Assembly (NCBI RefSeq): GCF_028858725.1 | Contig: NC_084763.1 | Coordinates: 53,204,152 to 53,268,151, forward strand | Length of the DNA stretch: 64,000 nt | Direction of reading: 5' to 3' | DNA from: Colius striatus | Lineage: Eukaryota > Chordata > Aves > Coliiformes > Coliidae | In this document: positions 12,616 to 25,600 of the stretch, in pieces | Numbering within the stretch: the first letter of the stretch is position 1 | Layout: each line of letters begins with the position of its first letter | Program-made: the position numbers and the translations under genes | Notes under the pieces: model-generated | Databases searched by the model: none | Seen by the model: only the letters and a program-made list of their open reading frames with translations | Told to the model about the DNA's origin: nothing

Positions 12616-15600
12616 TAGACAAATGGGACTAAAGTCACAATGTGAACAAGAAGTCACTCAAATACAATAGGTCTGGCTGTCTTACAGGCCTTTGTTGACC
12701 TTTTGTCTGGATTTACTGGATATTCACAGTGTGTTCTGAATTTATGGAGTCTACTTGTAAAAAGATACCCAAAAGATACCAGAGAAAAAAGACTGATAAG
12801 AATATTTGTGTTTATAACATGCCATGAACCAGAAAGGCAGAGTGGATGATATTTGTTAACACAATGAGGATTACTACATCTGCATAATATATTGACAATA
12901 TCAGACTAAAGCAATCCCAGGATCCTGGGTTGCTTTTCACATGTTACTAGATCTACCAAGGGACTGACTAGATTTTCTGTGGTTCAGGGGAAATTCTTAT
13001 TTGAACTAGTTATTAATGTCCCTTCCAACCCCTACCATTCTTTGATTCTATGATTTAGTTTTGAGGATACAAGCATTTATTTGACAACAAATTTAAAGAT
13101 AATTAATTCAACAAGATGTTTATATTGATAAAGCCTTTTCCTGTTGCAAATGCTTAGATATGGAAAATACTACAAGGGACAACTGCCTCTGCTGTGGGAA
13201 AGTGCTTTGAGTAGAAAGACCTTGAAGTTCTTACAGCTTGTCTCAAAAAACCTGTGGTCTAATACTTCAGATTGGAAACCACTGCCCACAGAATGCAGAT
13301 ACTGGGATAAAATGATGGAGGAAATTATGACTGTGCTGATCAAACTTGGAGCAATACAGTTCATCCAGATTGCCTCTGCAGAGACCCAAGGACTGTTAAC
13401 GGGGATCTGCCAAGCCACTCACTAGGATGCTGAGCAGCCTGCCTGTTCTGCAGCTACTGGGGAAGAAAAGACAGTAGAAAGTGCTCCACGTCTGGAGTGT
13501 TAATCAGTGAAAATGGGACATGCAGAGGAACTTAGTTGTTGCATATCATTAGCTGGCATTCAAGTCACTTTCTCTGTGGGATTAGTTTTTGACTCTATTG
13601 ATGCAGCTGAGCTGGGCACATTAATTCAGCACGGTTGCATGTGTAGATAGTAGCTCTCATGCTGGCTTGAGTCCTGAGAGTAGTGCAACAGTGTTGACTA
13701 TAAATAATACAGCAGGGGATGTGCAGGCAATGCTGTTTTCAATATTCATGTTAATGTGTTACAAGTTTAGTATCTCTCCCTGACACAGTGTTATGCTGCT
13801 TTGACTTATCCTTCATGCAAGCAGTGAAGCTTGCTAGTTACCCTCTCCTTAGGATATTCTGGAATACAGGTATTCTCCCTGTATTCTGGAAGGAAGAGGA
13901 AGAAAAGTTAGTCTAGAAGTGATCAGTGTTAATTAAAGGAAAATATTAAGTTTCTTGTTGAGGTTTAAAAATCCAAAGGTGGAAAGTCCTCAGTTTATTT
14001 TGGTTCAGATAATCATATAAAAATGAATACTAGAGCATAGTTTCACTGAAAGACTGTAGAAGGAGAATGCTGGCAATGGACAACAGAGAGGCACAGAGAA
14101 CTTTGAGGCAGTGCAAAAAGTTTAAATCTTGATAGTATTGGAGAAAGAATGGCCAGTCTTCAGGTTACAGGCACACTGTATTCACTCAGACATCTACCTG
14201 TGGACTGGAGGAGGCTTGGCTGTGCTTGGAGACATGAACCACCCAGGCAACAGTCTTGTAACTCCAACAGCAGATGAGATGTGGCTGAACATAGGGCTAG
14301 CAAACACCTACACTATATCCATTATGGTTGCCACCATAAAAAAACCTTTACTGTTCTCAGATTTCTGATAAAATATAAACAAGGAGTTCAGAGTGATGCC
14401 ATCAGGGAGCCCTTCTGAATGTCTTTATTGTCTGTTTTTTTGTAGTACTTTGTGCTTGAAAGAGAGGTAAGTCCTAGTTGTGTACTGTGTGCCCACATAT
14501 ATTATAGTTGTTCCTTACAGTTGGTCAAAAAGATCCCAATTTCTATAAAATGTATTATGAAAAAAATGTAGCAATATTAGGAAAAAGGCAATGACTTTGC
14601 ATAATTTTGCACACAGTGCAAGAAGAGATAAAGGCAACAACACTAGTGTATGAGGAAGGATGAAATTTGACAGTAAGACTGTAATGTTTGACCAGGCACA
14701 TGTATTTGACTGAAATTTTCAATTATGATTTTTCCTTCTCAACCACAGGTTAAAAAAATCACTTATTTCTTCTCAGAAGCCTTTTTGGAGTCAATAGCAT
14801 CTTGTGGAAACTGATGTACTGTCACGGAAGTTTGACACTTGAAGAAAAGGGAGGGCAGACTTAGACAGGTCTGTGTGTTTCCAGGCTGCCTATGAGCTTT
14901 GCTGGGAGCAGGTAGAATGCTCCACAGCTCAGAGGAAATCACAGGATCTTAAGGTCATAGAGTCAGTTACTCTGTATACACCTCTTCCTTAATCCATCTG
15001 CTTAATAAGCTTTACATATTTTCTTGTGAATGCTTTTGAAAGTGGTCCTGATCTATTTTTGCATATGGATGCCAGATGATGATGCTTTAAATCTTCAAGC
15101 TGAAGTGAGTATAAAAAAAAAATGCTCAAATGAAGCAGAGAAATATTACTGGTCAAAGCCACAGATAATATTCCAGATGCAAAATTTACCCAGCAAGTTG
15201 CTGGAATAGAGCTCTCTTGAGTTTTGCAGGAATATTCTTAGCATTTAACTTTATAAAATCTTTCATTGTCAAAGAATAAGTGAGAAAATGATAGGCTAGA
15301 CCTTTATAAAGACCTAAAATCTATCTAGCACTAGAAATCGGTGATGCAATGGATTTTGACTACAAACAAGTTATGGTTATCATTGATAAGTCTGTTTAGA
15401 AAAAAATCATTCTTGAATGTGTAAATTCACATTGCTTCTCAAGTCACCTGAGACTTAAAGATTATGAGGATGTTATGCATGCTTTCTGATGATAATATAA
15501 TACATTTGATGTGCCATATTTGACTCTCTTGTGTCTGGCCATGCTTGAAGAGCTCTTTCTTAAGGGTGTTTTATCACTTCCAGTACATAGCATTACTCTA

Positions 15601-17490
15601 AGCATTGGTGTGTGATGGCTGAGGTGATGGTGTGCTACAAATGGGATTTACATTATTGCAGGCACCAAATAAGCCTTGTCTGTAAAGCCGCTGCTTCCTG
15701 ACTCTGCAAGATTTTGTTTAGTAATTGCAATAATAGATACACACAATGTTTGGATTCTCTACAGAGAAAAGCCTCTTTATCTTTAAAGAAAAAAGTTTGA
15801 AATTTTCTCTGTCTTTACTGTTTCATTCTGGGAATTGTGATTTAGAAGCAGATAGCTTGACTGTATTAATAACTTGAGTACTACAGATAGCAGGCATGTT
15901 TTTTCTTTATGAAGAACCAAACTTCTGTTTTCAGTATTAGTGAAATTACAGGGTGTCATCAAAATATATGGAGTTGGGCTGGTCCTCAGATCTTGGCACT
16001 GCAAGTGTAATCCTCTTGCTTTCATTCCTCTCTGTCCCAAATTCTAAGCAGAAGACTTCAGGACGTGGAAAATGTCAAGCAGGTATAACTTTCACATGTT
16101 CTTTCACTCATGATTCCACTTTACTTGTACCATGAAGTTTTCACTGGAATTTATTCTTTCCCTGGGCCTGCATCTTTCTCTTTTCTGTGTGAGATATTCT
16201 GCTTGGTAAATATATGCTTACTAGTGCTAGAATGTATTTGTATTGCTGCAATGTTGTAAGTGAATGACACTTTCTACTGAATAACTTTTCCAGCCTTGCA
16301 TATCAACCATCTGGAAGTCAGATTAAGTTGTGCCTTTTTTCCAGAGACATAGGTTTAAATTTATTAGCCAAAGTTTTCACTTGCAGTTGTTACGCAAGAA
16401 AAGGAACTGATGGGATAGATAGTGCTCATCGTTCGATTTCACACTTGTTCTACAAGCTTTAAGCACAGCAAACCTATTTCAGATTTATTTCATTGCCAAC
16501 TCAGGTCTGTACTGTACAGGATAAAGACGAATGCCTGCAAAGAGATCTTTGAATTCTTTCTTTTAATTTCCTGCAAGAAGGGATACTGGAAAGGTATGTA
16601 GCACTCCATGTACTTCATTGCTATCTATGCCTGAGGGTGACTTCTGATCAAAGAAGTATTTTTAAAAGAAGGCTGGTGAAGATCCTTTAAACAAATGCAA
16701 ACTTCCTTGCCCAAGGGCTAGAAATGAGAAGGAGTAAGTCTATAAAGAAGGAACTGGACAATATTATTAGTAGAAGTGCACTACAGCCAATTAAAAATAT
16801 TCCAAAAAGTCCTGTTTCCTCAATGGAAAAGGTCTTTGTTTCAGTAATTCAATATAGCTTTGGGAAATGCCTTCATTTTTAGACATTGCTGTGATAAGCA
16901 TCATCAGCTAACATGGCTATACGTGGAGTTTTCTCTTCTGTTTCTTAAAATGCTGTCTAGTTTTGGAGCATTTGCAAAGTGTTATCTCTTAACAGAGCAC
17001 CAGTGTCTGGGAATTGGAAGCTGATCCTGAGTTAACCTTCCTGTGAAGTAAGTGTTAGCCCACATGTTGATTTGTTGTCTGATTTCAGAATTCATATGTG
17101 TATATGACGCTGATACAATAGGATTATTCCCAAATTCACTGTCATTAATGTCTTCTTTCCTTCATGAGAAGCCAGTTCCCCGCCACTTGACAGCAGGTTG
17201 TGTGGTATGAAATTAGTAAGAACATATACACTGTGACATACCTTGTATCTTTCCATTAATAATATAGCCAAAGTTTCTCCTTAAAAGTAATTGTTCCTCA
17301 TTTATTTACTTCTAGTTTGAATTGCATAAATACATATCTTAAACTTTCTATTTATAGTAAAAAATTGCATGCAAATGGATTTATTTTAAATACTTTTCAA
17401 GAATCCTAGTCTATAGTAGATGAGATATCCCAGAAGAACATCTATCAGGCACATCCAGATAGTCATGTTCTGCTTGATATATAATATTTT
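12616..17490. other. Intergenic with one CR1 tail
   Basis: Apart from the CR1 tail at 13002-13056, nothing was recognised. An A11 run lies at about 15112-15122. Confidence 0.55.
13002..13056 (+). mobile_element. CR1 LINE 3' tail remnant
   Basis: Short sense CR1 end: a degenerate GAACTAGT stretch, then GTCCCTTCCAACCCCTACCA and two octamer-like repeats (TTTGATTC, TATGATTT). Only the terminal ~55 bp is recognisable. Confidence 0.85.
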
Positions 17491-17558
17491 AGTTGGACTA
17501 GATGATCTTTAGACGTCCCTTCCAACCCCTACCATTCTGTGATTCCATGACTCTGTGA
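17491..17558 (+). mobile_element. CR1 LINE 3' tail remnant
   Basis: Sense CR1 end with AGTTGGACTAGATGATCTTT, CCAACCCCTACCATTCTGTG and further degenerate octamers (ATTCCATG, ACTCTGTG). About 68 bp. Confidence 0.9.
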
Positions 17559-20148
17559 CTCACACCTATGGCTACAATTGGAAGCTCTAGGTTAGAGCCA
17601 TGTCTTAGTGTGCTGTCCTGGGAAGAGAAGTGCCAAGCTTTCCTCTGATGTCCATAGGTGTCTGAGGCTTCAGAAGCATGAATTCCAGCAAGAGACCTCA
17701 TTCAGATTCAGTCTGTCTTATCTCTCAGAAGAGTGATGGAGGTTTCAGCTGTCACTCAGAGGAGAAGTCCCAGTGCCCATGGGAATCTCCTTATCCCTGT
17801 GATCCCTGTCACTGCCTTATGAGAGCCAATGCTAGTTCAGTGGAAGTGCACTAGAGTGAGGCAGGATGGAAGGGCTAAGAGAAGGAGGGAGCCTTGTGCT
17901 GCTCTATTGGTACACAGGAAGTGCAAAGGTTAAGCTATGGTCTCTGCCCCAAATGATAAAGTTCAGGAAGGTTCCTTGTGGTAGAAGACATTGGCAAATT
18001 TTATGAAAAATTAGTTTTGCAAAGATGTGTTGCACTGTGAAAGAATGTTTTCAATAAAATAATTTGATGATCTAGTAGCAAGTGCTCATTGTATCATATT
18101 TGTCATGCCTTCTAGCATAACAAATTTAGGATATACTGCAAGACCCAATGGCTGCTGTCACAGAAGGTAACGAGATTGTTTTAAAAGATGGACAGCATAT
18201 GGAAAAAAAATCACTTTGGGAAAGGACACTGTGCTACGGTAATTAATAGAAGAAGAAAATAATTTCCTTGTATAGAGAAATCTAATACATTGAAAGTACA
18301 TCCCTGGAGCAGTTTGCTGTGCTTCCAAGCCTAGGTGAATTCTCCTAGGTGCAGTAAACTTCCAGTGTAATTTACATTATGCCAAGCAGGCACACATAGC
18401 AGATGTAGCATAGAATACATAATAAGCTAGAACCTTTGCCTTTCTCTGAAATCTGACATTTTGTCTTGATGAACTTTTGTACAAAAGCTTTTCTCCCTTG
18501 AAAAATAAAGCAGGATATATATATATATATACTAGAGCTACAGTATATATATATATATTCTAGAGCTGAATCTAATGGTAAGTGTTGATTTCTTGAAATT
18601 CTGGCTTGCCTAGAAGTACAACTGAAGTGGGAACGTCGCTGAAAAGTTACTGCACTTTGGTTGGGGAAGGGGAAAACAATATGTACATGGATTCATTTAA
18701 AAAGTGGCTAGAACTTCTATCTCTAGATGGTGGCAGTGGCAAGTTCTCTTGGATGATTATGGCAAAGGAAAACAAAAAATAAAGACTCCTAAAGAGGTGA
18801 GTATTGTCTGTTTTTCCAGAAGATAAGGAGAGATTAATTCACTACTAGAAGAGAAGGAAGTTGAGCTGCTAAATCTTTGCTTTTAAAGACTTTCAATTTC
18901 TAGAGAACAGAGAATATGGGATGGAATAGGAATGGATGTTTCACTTCATAAAACTCTGAAGTGTGGATTTGGCATAATGCAAACAAGTGGAGAAGTAGAG
19001 TGCTGTAGCAGTTTGCTGGCAGGCAAGAGAGATCTCTCAGGCAGTAAATTGTTTTAAGTGAGTGGCTCAAACAGGCTAATCTGTGCTGATTTCTGTGGAC
19101 AAGCTGCAGATAGTCCTTCACAAACCTTTTAGACCACATTGGTTGTGTAAGATCATGTCACGCACACAGCACCAGCTACAATTGCACAGAATGCACCCAC
19201 GAAGTCATATAGACTGGGGAGCATAGAAAGAGTCATATGCAAAGGCTATGCAAGTTATGTATTTCCCCATCTTCATACCAGGGATCCCTCTTGAGAGTGT
19301 TCATAAGGCAAGGAAATGGAAGTAGTTTAAAAAAATCCAAACCAAATGAAAAAGCAGCAAAACCCCACACTTCTGAGAAGTTAACAACATGGTAAAGTTT
19401 TCTAAAGGGAAGGTACTGTCTAAGGGATGTGACACTTTACTGATATGGTCAGACTACTTGGGGATTTTCTCTTAAAATAAATGAAGAAATGAGTTGCATA
19501 GACCTGGGGGCAACTTATCTCTTTCTGACATACATCTCCTCAGTTTTCCAAGCCCTCAATTTTTCGACAATTTCTCTGAAATACTGATAAGCTTTTTAAG
19601 CAGGGATTGGGGGAGTGAAGAATGATAACTTTATGAAAATGTATTTTCTTTCTGCTTCATAGAAGATAGCATAAAGCGAGGTAAGAGACAGTTCTTGTTT
19701 ATTAGACTGCAATAATAAGAATCGAGTCTCTCAGTTTATTATTAGTCATGTTCTGGCCAGCCTGATAAATAGACTTACAGCATTTGCATTTCATGCATAG
19801 TACTCAGTTGAATGAAAATTTGGTTTATTCTCCTTTATAAAATTCACATAAAATAATTTTTTTGAGATCTGAAAAACTGCTAGAATGAAGTTGCTTTGTT
19901 TATGGAGTGTTGTTTTGCTTGTTTCTTACTTTCTAATAACAAAAAGGATAGTGACTTCATCCTCCAAACAGTATTTCTTTAACCTAATCCTTTTTGGAAG
20001 CAAAAATCTCACAAAGCTGCTTTCAATAACAAATAAGCCATCAAGAGCTCAAGAAAACCTGTTTTCTTCTAGCAGCCTAGTACTTCACCTTCAAAGCAAA
20101 ACCCACAGAGACAGTCCTTCTCTACATAGCAAAGTCAGACTAGTAATT
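17559..20148. other. Intergenic, contains the TA duplication
   Basis: Only the duplicated TA unit at 18515-18567 stands out. The GC-richer part at 17740-17900 was not assigned. Confidence 0.55.
18515..18567. repeat. Duplicated (TA)n-CTAGAGCT unit
   Basis: Two alternating AT tracts (18515-18531 and 18544-18558) are each followed by the same 8-mer CTAGAGCT (18532-18539 and 18560-18567). The 8-mers are exactly 28 bp apart, consistent with a tandem duplication of a ~28-bp unit. The two tracts are also self-complementary across a short spacer and could extrude a hairpin or cruciform. Confidence 0.9.
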
Positions 20149-20192
20149 CCCTTGGATGATCTTTAGAGGCCCCTTCCAACCCCTGCCTTTCA
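20149..20192 (+). mobile_element. CR1 LINE 3' tail remnant
   Basis: Sense CR1 tail with TTGGATGATCTTTAGAGGCC and TTCCAACCCCTGCC. About 44 bp remains. It lies 250 bp from, and in opposite orientation to, the CR1 at 20442-20660. Confidence 0.82.
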
Positions 20193-20441
20193 TAAATGTC
20201 TGCTAAAACATCTGTATCGGTTTGTACCAATCACATCTCATTGACACCTGAAAGCACAAGCTGGCAACAGAGAATGAAACTGAGATGGTAAAGACTTTGT
20301 ATTTACATTTTCTTGCTTTTCAAGAGAGTTGCAGCATAGAGATGGACATAGGCCAAAGGATGAATAACTTCTTTTGTATATATTCTTTTCACATATCTGT
20401 TAGTGGAGTAAGAGAAATCTATGTGAACTCTCATTAGAATG

Positions 20442-20660
20442 ATTCATAGAATCATAGAATGGTAGGGGTTGGAAGGGACCTTTAGAGATCATCTAGTCCA
20501 AGCCCCCTGCAGAAGCAGGGTCACCTAGATCAGGTCACATAGGAACATGTCCAGGCGGGTCTTGAAGACCTCCAAGGAAGGAGCCTCCACAACCCCTCTG
20601 GGCAGCCTGTCCCACTGCTCTGTCACCCTCACAGTGAAATAGTTCTCCCTCCCCATCAAA
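20442..20660 (-). mobile_element. CR1 LINE 3'-end fragment
   Basis: Antisense CR1 beginning with two tail octamers (ATTCATAGAATCATAGAATG), then GTAGGGGTTGGAAGGGACC, GATCATCTAGTCCAAGCCCC and CTGGGCAGCCTGTCCCACTG. On the minus strand the translation resembles the ORF2 C-terminus (FTVRVTEQWDRLPRGVVEAP). One of the least decayed copies here, so probably among the younger insertions. Confidence 0.95.
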
Positions 20661-21522
20661 AGCACAGAATGAGGGACCTTTAAGCATCTCTCAGAGGAAA
20701 TTTCCATGCCAGTCAGTTAATGGAGCCTGCTCAAGAGTGCTGTATCTAGAGGCATGATGGTGTTAGAGCTGAAAGTTGTTGGGAACCTCTATATTTCACT
20801 CCGTGACTTACAGCTGCTACAAACTGCCACAGAACCCAGGGCAAGGACAAGATTGCTGAGGAGTTACCTTGGCTATGTAGGAATATAGCTGAACAGAATA
20901 ACATGAGAAATAGCTTTGGTTTGATGCAAAAAACATTGCTCATTTAGTACGTATATCATTTTGAGGAGTGCAGTAAATAACGTAACAATGTATTTCATGG
21001 TGGAACTCATTCACACAACCACAGCTAACTTACAGGCCTGAAGACAATGGACAAACATTTTTAGGATGGGATGAAAACATTGAATTTATTTTCTTCCATT
21101 TATCAGAGGATTCAGATTCCTTTTTTTTAATCTGGGTTTAGATGAAATGTTCCTGCCATTCGTGCTGCCCAGCGATAACTCCAAAGCATTCTGAATATAT
21201 GACTATGGACAGCAATATTTTGAGTTATAAGTCACGGATCACATTAGCCAGGCCATCCATAAACTCAGTAAGTAATAACAAATGGAAAGCCAAATTTGTC
21301 TTTCAGCTGTGCTGGTGTAAATCTGTTATAACTTTGACATCCACAGAACACTCAGTTTTATAAGAAACTCTCTATTTGCAATATTCCCAGGGACCTGGAA
21401 GTTAAAGGGCCACTTTTAGAACATTAAGAGCAACAAATCAATTGAGATAAAAGTTTAAAAAATCCATAGATTTTGTGGAATTCCCCACCCTGTTTTTTAA
21501 ATTTTCATGCCTTAATAAATGT
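20661..21522. other. Intergenic, no feature recognised
   Basis: No repeat or exon-like signal was seen between the CR1 and the doubtful old LTR. Confidence 0.55.
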
Positions 21523-21911
21523 TGTCATGGTTAAATAAATGGTAATAAACTTTCTGATTAGCAAATCTTGAACTGAAGAGGCTATAGAAGGCAATAAACT
21601 GAAGCAGCGTAGTAATTATATCGGTTTGGATACATTCTGAGTTTGTGTGGATGTGTCTATACCTCTTCGTTTTTCTGCTCAGGACTGTCAGGAAGGCTCT
21701 GGTTCATTTTTTTTTCTTGCTGTATTGCAGAACACAAATCTTCCTAACCTCAGCTGGGAGGATGCTGTAGCTTATCCTCCAGACTATCTGGTGAACCATT
21801 TCTAGGTAAGCCTTTCTCCTTGCTTTCCTATAGTAATATACCTGGTCCAGGGTCTGTGGTACTTAAGTCTAATCATGGTCTTTTGTCCCTGGATGGGCCT
21901 AAACCGTGATA
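21523..21911 (+). mobile_element. Possible very old LTR remnant
   Basis: The right end (TTTGTCCCTGGATGGGCCTA, then AACCGTGATA) resembles the right end of the LTR at 40691-41195 (TTTGTTCCTGGATGGCCTAA, then ATCATGACA). The left end TGTCATGGTTAA is nearly complementary to that terminus, as LTR ends of this family should be. The interior shows no clear similarity and there is no target duplication. Confidence 0.3.
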
Positions 21912-22515
21912 TCCTTGCTTTTTAATGAATGAGGGTCTGGTTATTATGTTGTTAATCGAAAGTTTTAGTTTATGGGGACACCAAGAATAACTAAAATGAG
22001 ATGGAGAAGAGGTGGTATTGCTCTATGTAAAGAGAAAAGAAAACAAGGCCATGACATCTCTCATCCTTGGACTTAAGATGCCAGAATTATGGCAGTTTTT
22101 GTCACTGTGCCCTGTCAGAGAGCAGGAGGGCCAGCACTCTGGTGTTTCTCCAGGCACGTGTCTAAGATAACAGGATATGGGTTTTAAGAATTAAGTCTAT
22201 AGCTCAATTGTCAGAGATTTCTTTGCGAGGTTCTGTCTACATGAGTCTTGGAGGACTTTGTGCACAGATGCTCAGTAGAGTAACTTGGAGTGTCTCCTCA
22301 TTTGAATGCACCAGAAGCACAGCTGGTAAAATACCAGTGGATGGCAGTTGGATGATGAATGTATCAGATGTTACCTTGATGTAAAACAAGTATATGAAGA
22401 GGTATCTGTGGAAAGTTTGTGGTGTTTTGGGATGAATATAGAATATGGATGTCTAAACTCCCTTCAAATATGGATTAGTGTCCCTGTTGCCTAATTCATG
22501 CTCAACTGTGAGTAA

Positions 22516-22640
22516 AGAATCATGGAATCACGGGAATGACAGAATTACAGAATGGTAGGGGTTGGAAGGGATCTCTAAAGATCATCTGGTGCAACCCCCT
22601 TGCTAAAGCAGGTCCACCTAGATCAGGTCACACAGGAAGT
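22516..22640 (-). mobile_element. CR1 LINE 3'-end fragment
   Basis: Antisense CR1 with a run of degenerate octamers (AATCATGGAATCACGG, AGAATTACAGAATGG), then GTAGGGGTTGGAAGGGATCT, TTGCTAAAGCAGGTCCACCT and AGATCAGGTCACACAGGAAG. The longer octamer tail may be expanded or replicated. Confidence 0.92.
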
Positions 22641-25600
22641 GTTGGACTATCCTGATATAACACATCTAAGCTCATCCACACGCTTCCCTTGGTGTGTGAA
22701 TATCTATAAGAGGCAGTGCATCCATACTGTTTGGTGCACCAGACAGGGAAGAAGTTGTCAAAAATCAGATGTAAGCTGGAAAGTTGTTCTACTACAAGGA
22801 TGCTTGGCTCTGGAGTAGAGAAGAAGGGGAGAAGTGTTTGAATTATGCCTACTGCTAATCTGTATTAACAAAAAAGCAGTGCAAGATGTTTTTATAATTC
22901 TTTGATGGCTTTTTGCAAATAATTTGCTAGTCAGAAAAACAGCAGCAATATTTTGAAGGCTTAAACTTTCCAGCATCTGTTCTGTAGATTTGCAAGTAGT
23001 AAGGAGCACATGCTTAGTATATTACCAGTCCAGGCGTTAAGTACATTCATCAAACTGAAGACCACCTGATTGCCTGAATGAATTCATATTAAATAGCGTT
23101 AGTTGAACTGTTTCTTCTGTTTCCTCTCCTGCCACCAGATTTTATGGAAAAAAATTAATTTCTCAGAGAATCATTCAGCCAGAACTTTTTTATATTGGAA
23201 TAGAGCAGCAAAGCAGCCTCTCATTTGTTGCCAAATTTCTTGTGTGAACTGGTAGCACTAATAAAAAAAAATAGACACCCAACATTTACATCCTCATAAC
23301 ACTTCCACAGAACCCAGACCACCTATCAACTCCAGCTTGCTCAGCTGCAAATGAAATATTAAGGATTTACTCAAGACATCATGAATAATCATATCATTTC
23401 TTCCCCCCCATACTGCATTTTCATCATTACAATCAATCGTCTGACATATTGACTTTTTTAGATGTTACCAGAAGTATATTCAATTTGATTCTAGCATAGG
23501 GATATTAAGTAATATTTGGGCAAAATTTTCCAGCTCAAAGCAAAAGCAACATTGTGTATATTGACTGTAAATAACAGGAACACTCCAGGGTTTTTTTCAT
23601 AATGTGTGAGAAGTAACAATTCAAGAGGAAAACTGAAAGACTTTATGAAGATAAAAGGGTACATAGGATTTGGAAAACTCTTAATTTGAGCAAAATGTTT
23701 TAATCCTGCAGACTTTGAATTCTACTGGCAGTACGCAGAGAGCCTCACAAAAAAAACATATTGTCATGTCAGAAAAATATCTGACCCAAATATCTGAATT
23801 TAGAGTTGTTTATTAAATCAGAAACAGAGAAACATTCTTACTGAAAGACATGGTGATAGTTGTTTGTAGCACAAAGGGAAAATGAGTCGCAATACACAGA
23901 AAAAGAGAAAGCTGAGCCAGAAAAAGGCATAGAGGAATGAAATAATAGAACACTAATGGGTGGCTATGACACGGATGGGTTATGAGCTCAGCTTTGACTG
24001 ATCTTACAAGGTACAAAAAATGTCATTTCCCTGAGCTTTCTCCTGTTCAAACTGATTCATCACACTATTTCTATTTTTCTGGTCTCAGATAAATTTTGTC
24101 TAGAGACTGCTTCAAAACATTTGGAAGAATTCCCTCTGGTGAGGTCTTGAAACATGTCTGTCTCTTTTTCCTGGAAAAGGCTATTCTGCCCTGCTGGTAG
24201 GCCTGCCTTCTTTCCTCAGCCTGTATTTCTCTGATAGAGGAACTTGATTGCTTCAAATTGTCAAGTTTCTGCAATGACTTTGACTGGCTTTTAGCTGCCA
24301 AGAAAGCCTTTTTACTCCACGGGCTAATGCAGGTTCATTCCAAAGGGACAGGCAATATGACATCTCTGTGTCATGCACATTCTCTAGGAGCATCAAACCT
24401 GCATGTGAGCCTGTTCTAGTGTAACACATTGTTCATCTTTTTAATTAACTGAATCCTTCCTGCCATTATCTAGCTAAACAGATATTTTCATAGCTTCTCA
24501 GATATGTAGTTTGAATTGAGACTACTAGTTCATAAAGCTTATTAGCTGATAATCAGTGATTCTGTTCTTTTTCCTGGTGCTTTCAAATCAGGTAATTTTC
24601 TCAATCTTTTTTGCACTTTCTTTTCTGTGATCTGCTCTTCACTTTGGTTAATTCACATGTTCTTTTTCTCAATCTACTTTGCCAAAGGGTTATATGATGC
24701 CTAACATTCCTGTTGCTCTTTCAAAAGATCAGTCATGCTTAGTTCATTTGTCACTGTATTCTTCTCATCTTTCTGCCTGACAGTTTGAAAGATTTCCTCT
24801 GTTCATCTCCACTTCAGTGGTAATGGTATTGTTTGTGTGTGTTATCCGTTAGCTCTCTTGCCTGTGTCAATAAGTTCACCTTCAACTCCACTTCAACTTC
24901 TGCAATGTTATCATATGAGATTAAGATTTTTTTTTTCTGTGATTGCATTAGTATTGATCTACTTTTCAATTTCCCTTTCATGTCACCCAAGTAAAAGCTG
25001 CTGTCATTACAATGTTCCCGTAGACACAGTGGGATGGGGTAGATATGAAATGGAGACTTTAAATCAGTAAATGTAATTTTTTTTACATGGGAAAGGTTTG
25101 AAAATGCAAACTGTACAACATCAGGCCTATTTAGATCTGCTTCTTTTTATGGCTCTGTCTTTTAAGGTAACTCTGTGCAATAGAAATCTTTCATGCTTCT
25201 TTACTGATTCCCTCAGGAATTGTTAACTCCTTCCCATACTGTTTGAAATGCTTATTGCATAAATGCATCTATAATGCTATTAAGAGTGAGCAATTAAACC
25301 ACAAAGTTCTACAGTGTATTCTGTCTCTCTCTTTACTCTCCTGATGGCTGAAATAGGAAAGAAACGTGGCAGAATTCTTATGGATTTCCATTCAAAACTT
25401 CTCTATCTCCTGGAAGCTGGGGTTTCTCAGAGTGAATGTTATAATCCTATCTGAAGAAAAGTTCTAGAATCTGAAGAACAAATGGTGTAGTGTTTGGTTT
25501 TCCCTTCTTCTTGATGTTAGAGGATTTTTTTGTTTAATTTGGAAAAATCAATATTTTCATTGTGCTTTGTCTCTGAACTAGGTAATAACATTTAAAACCT

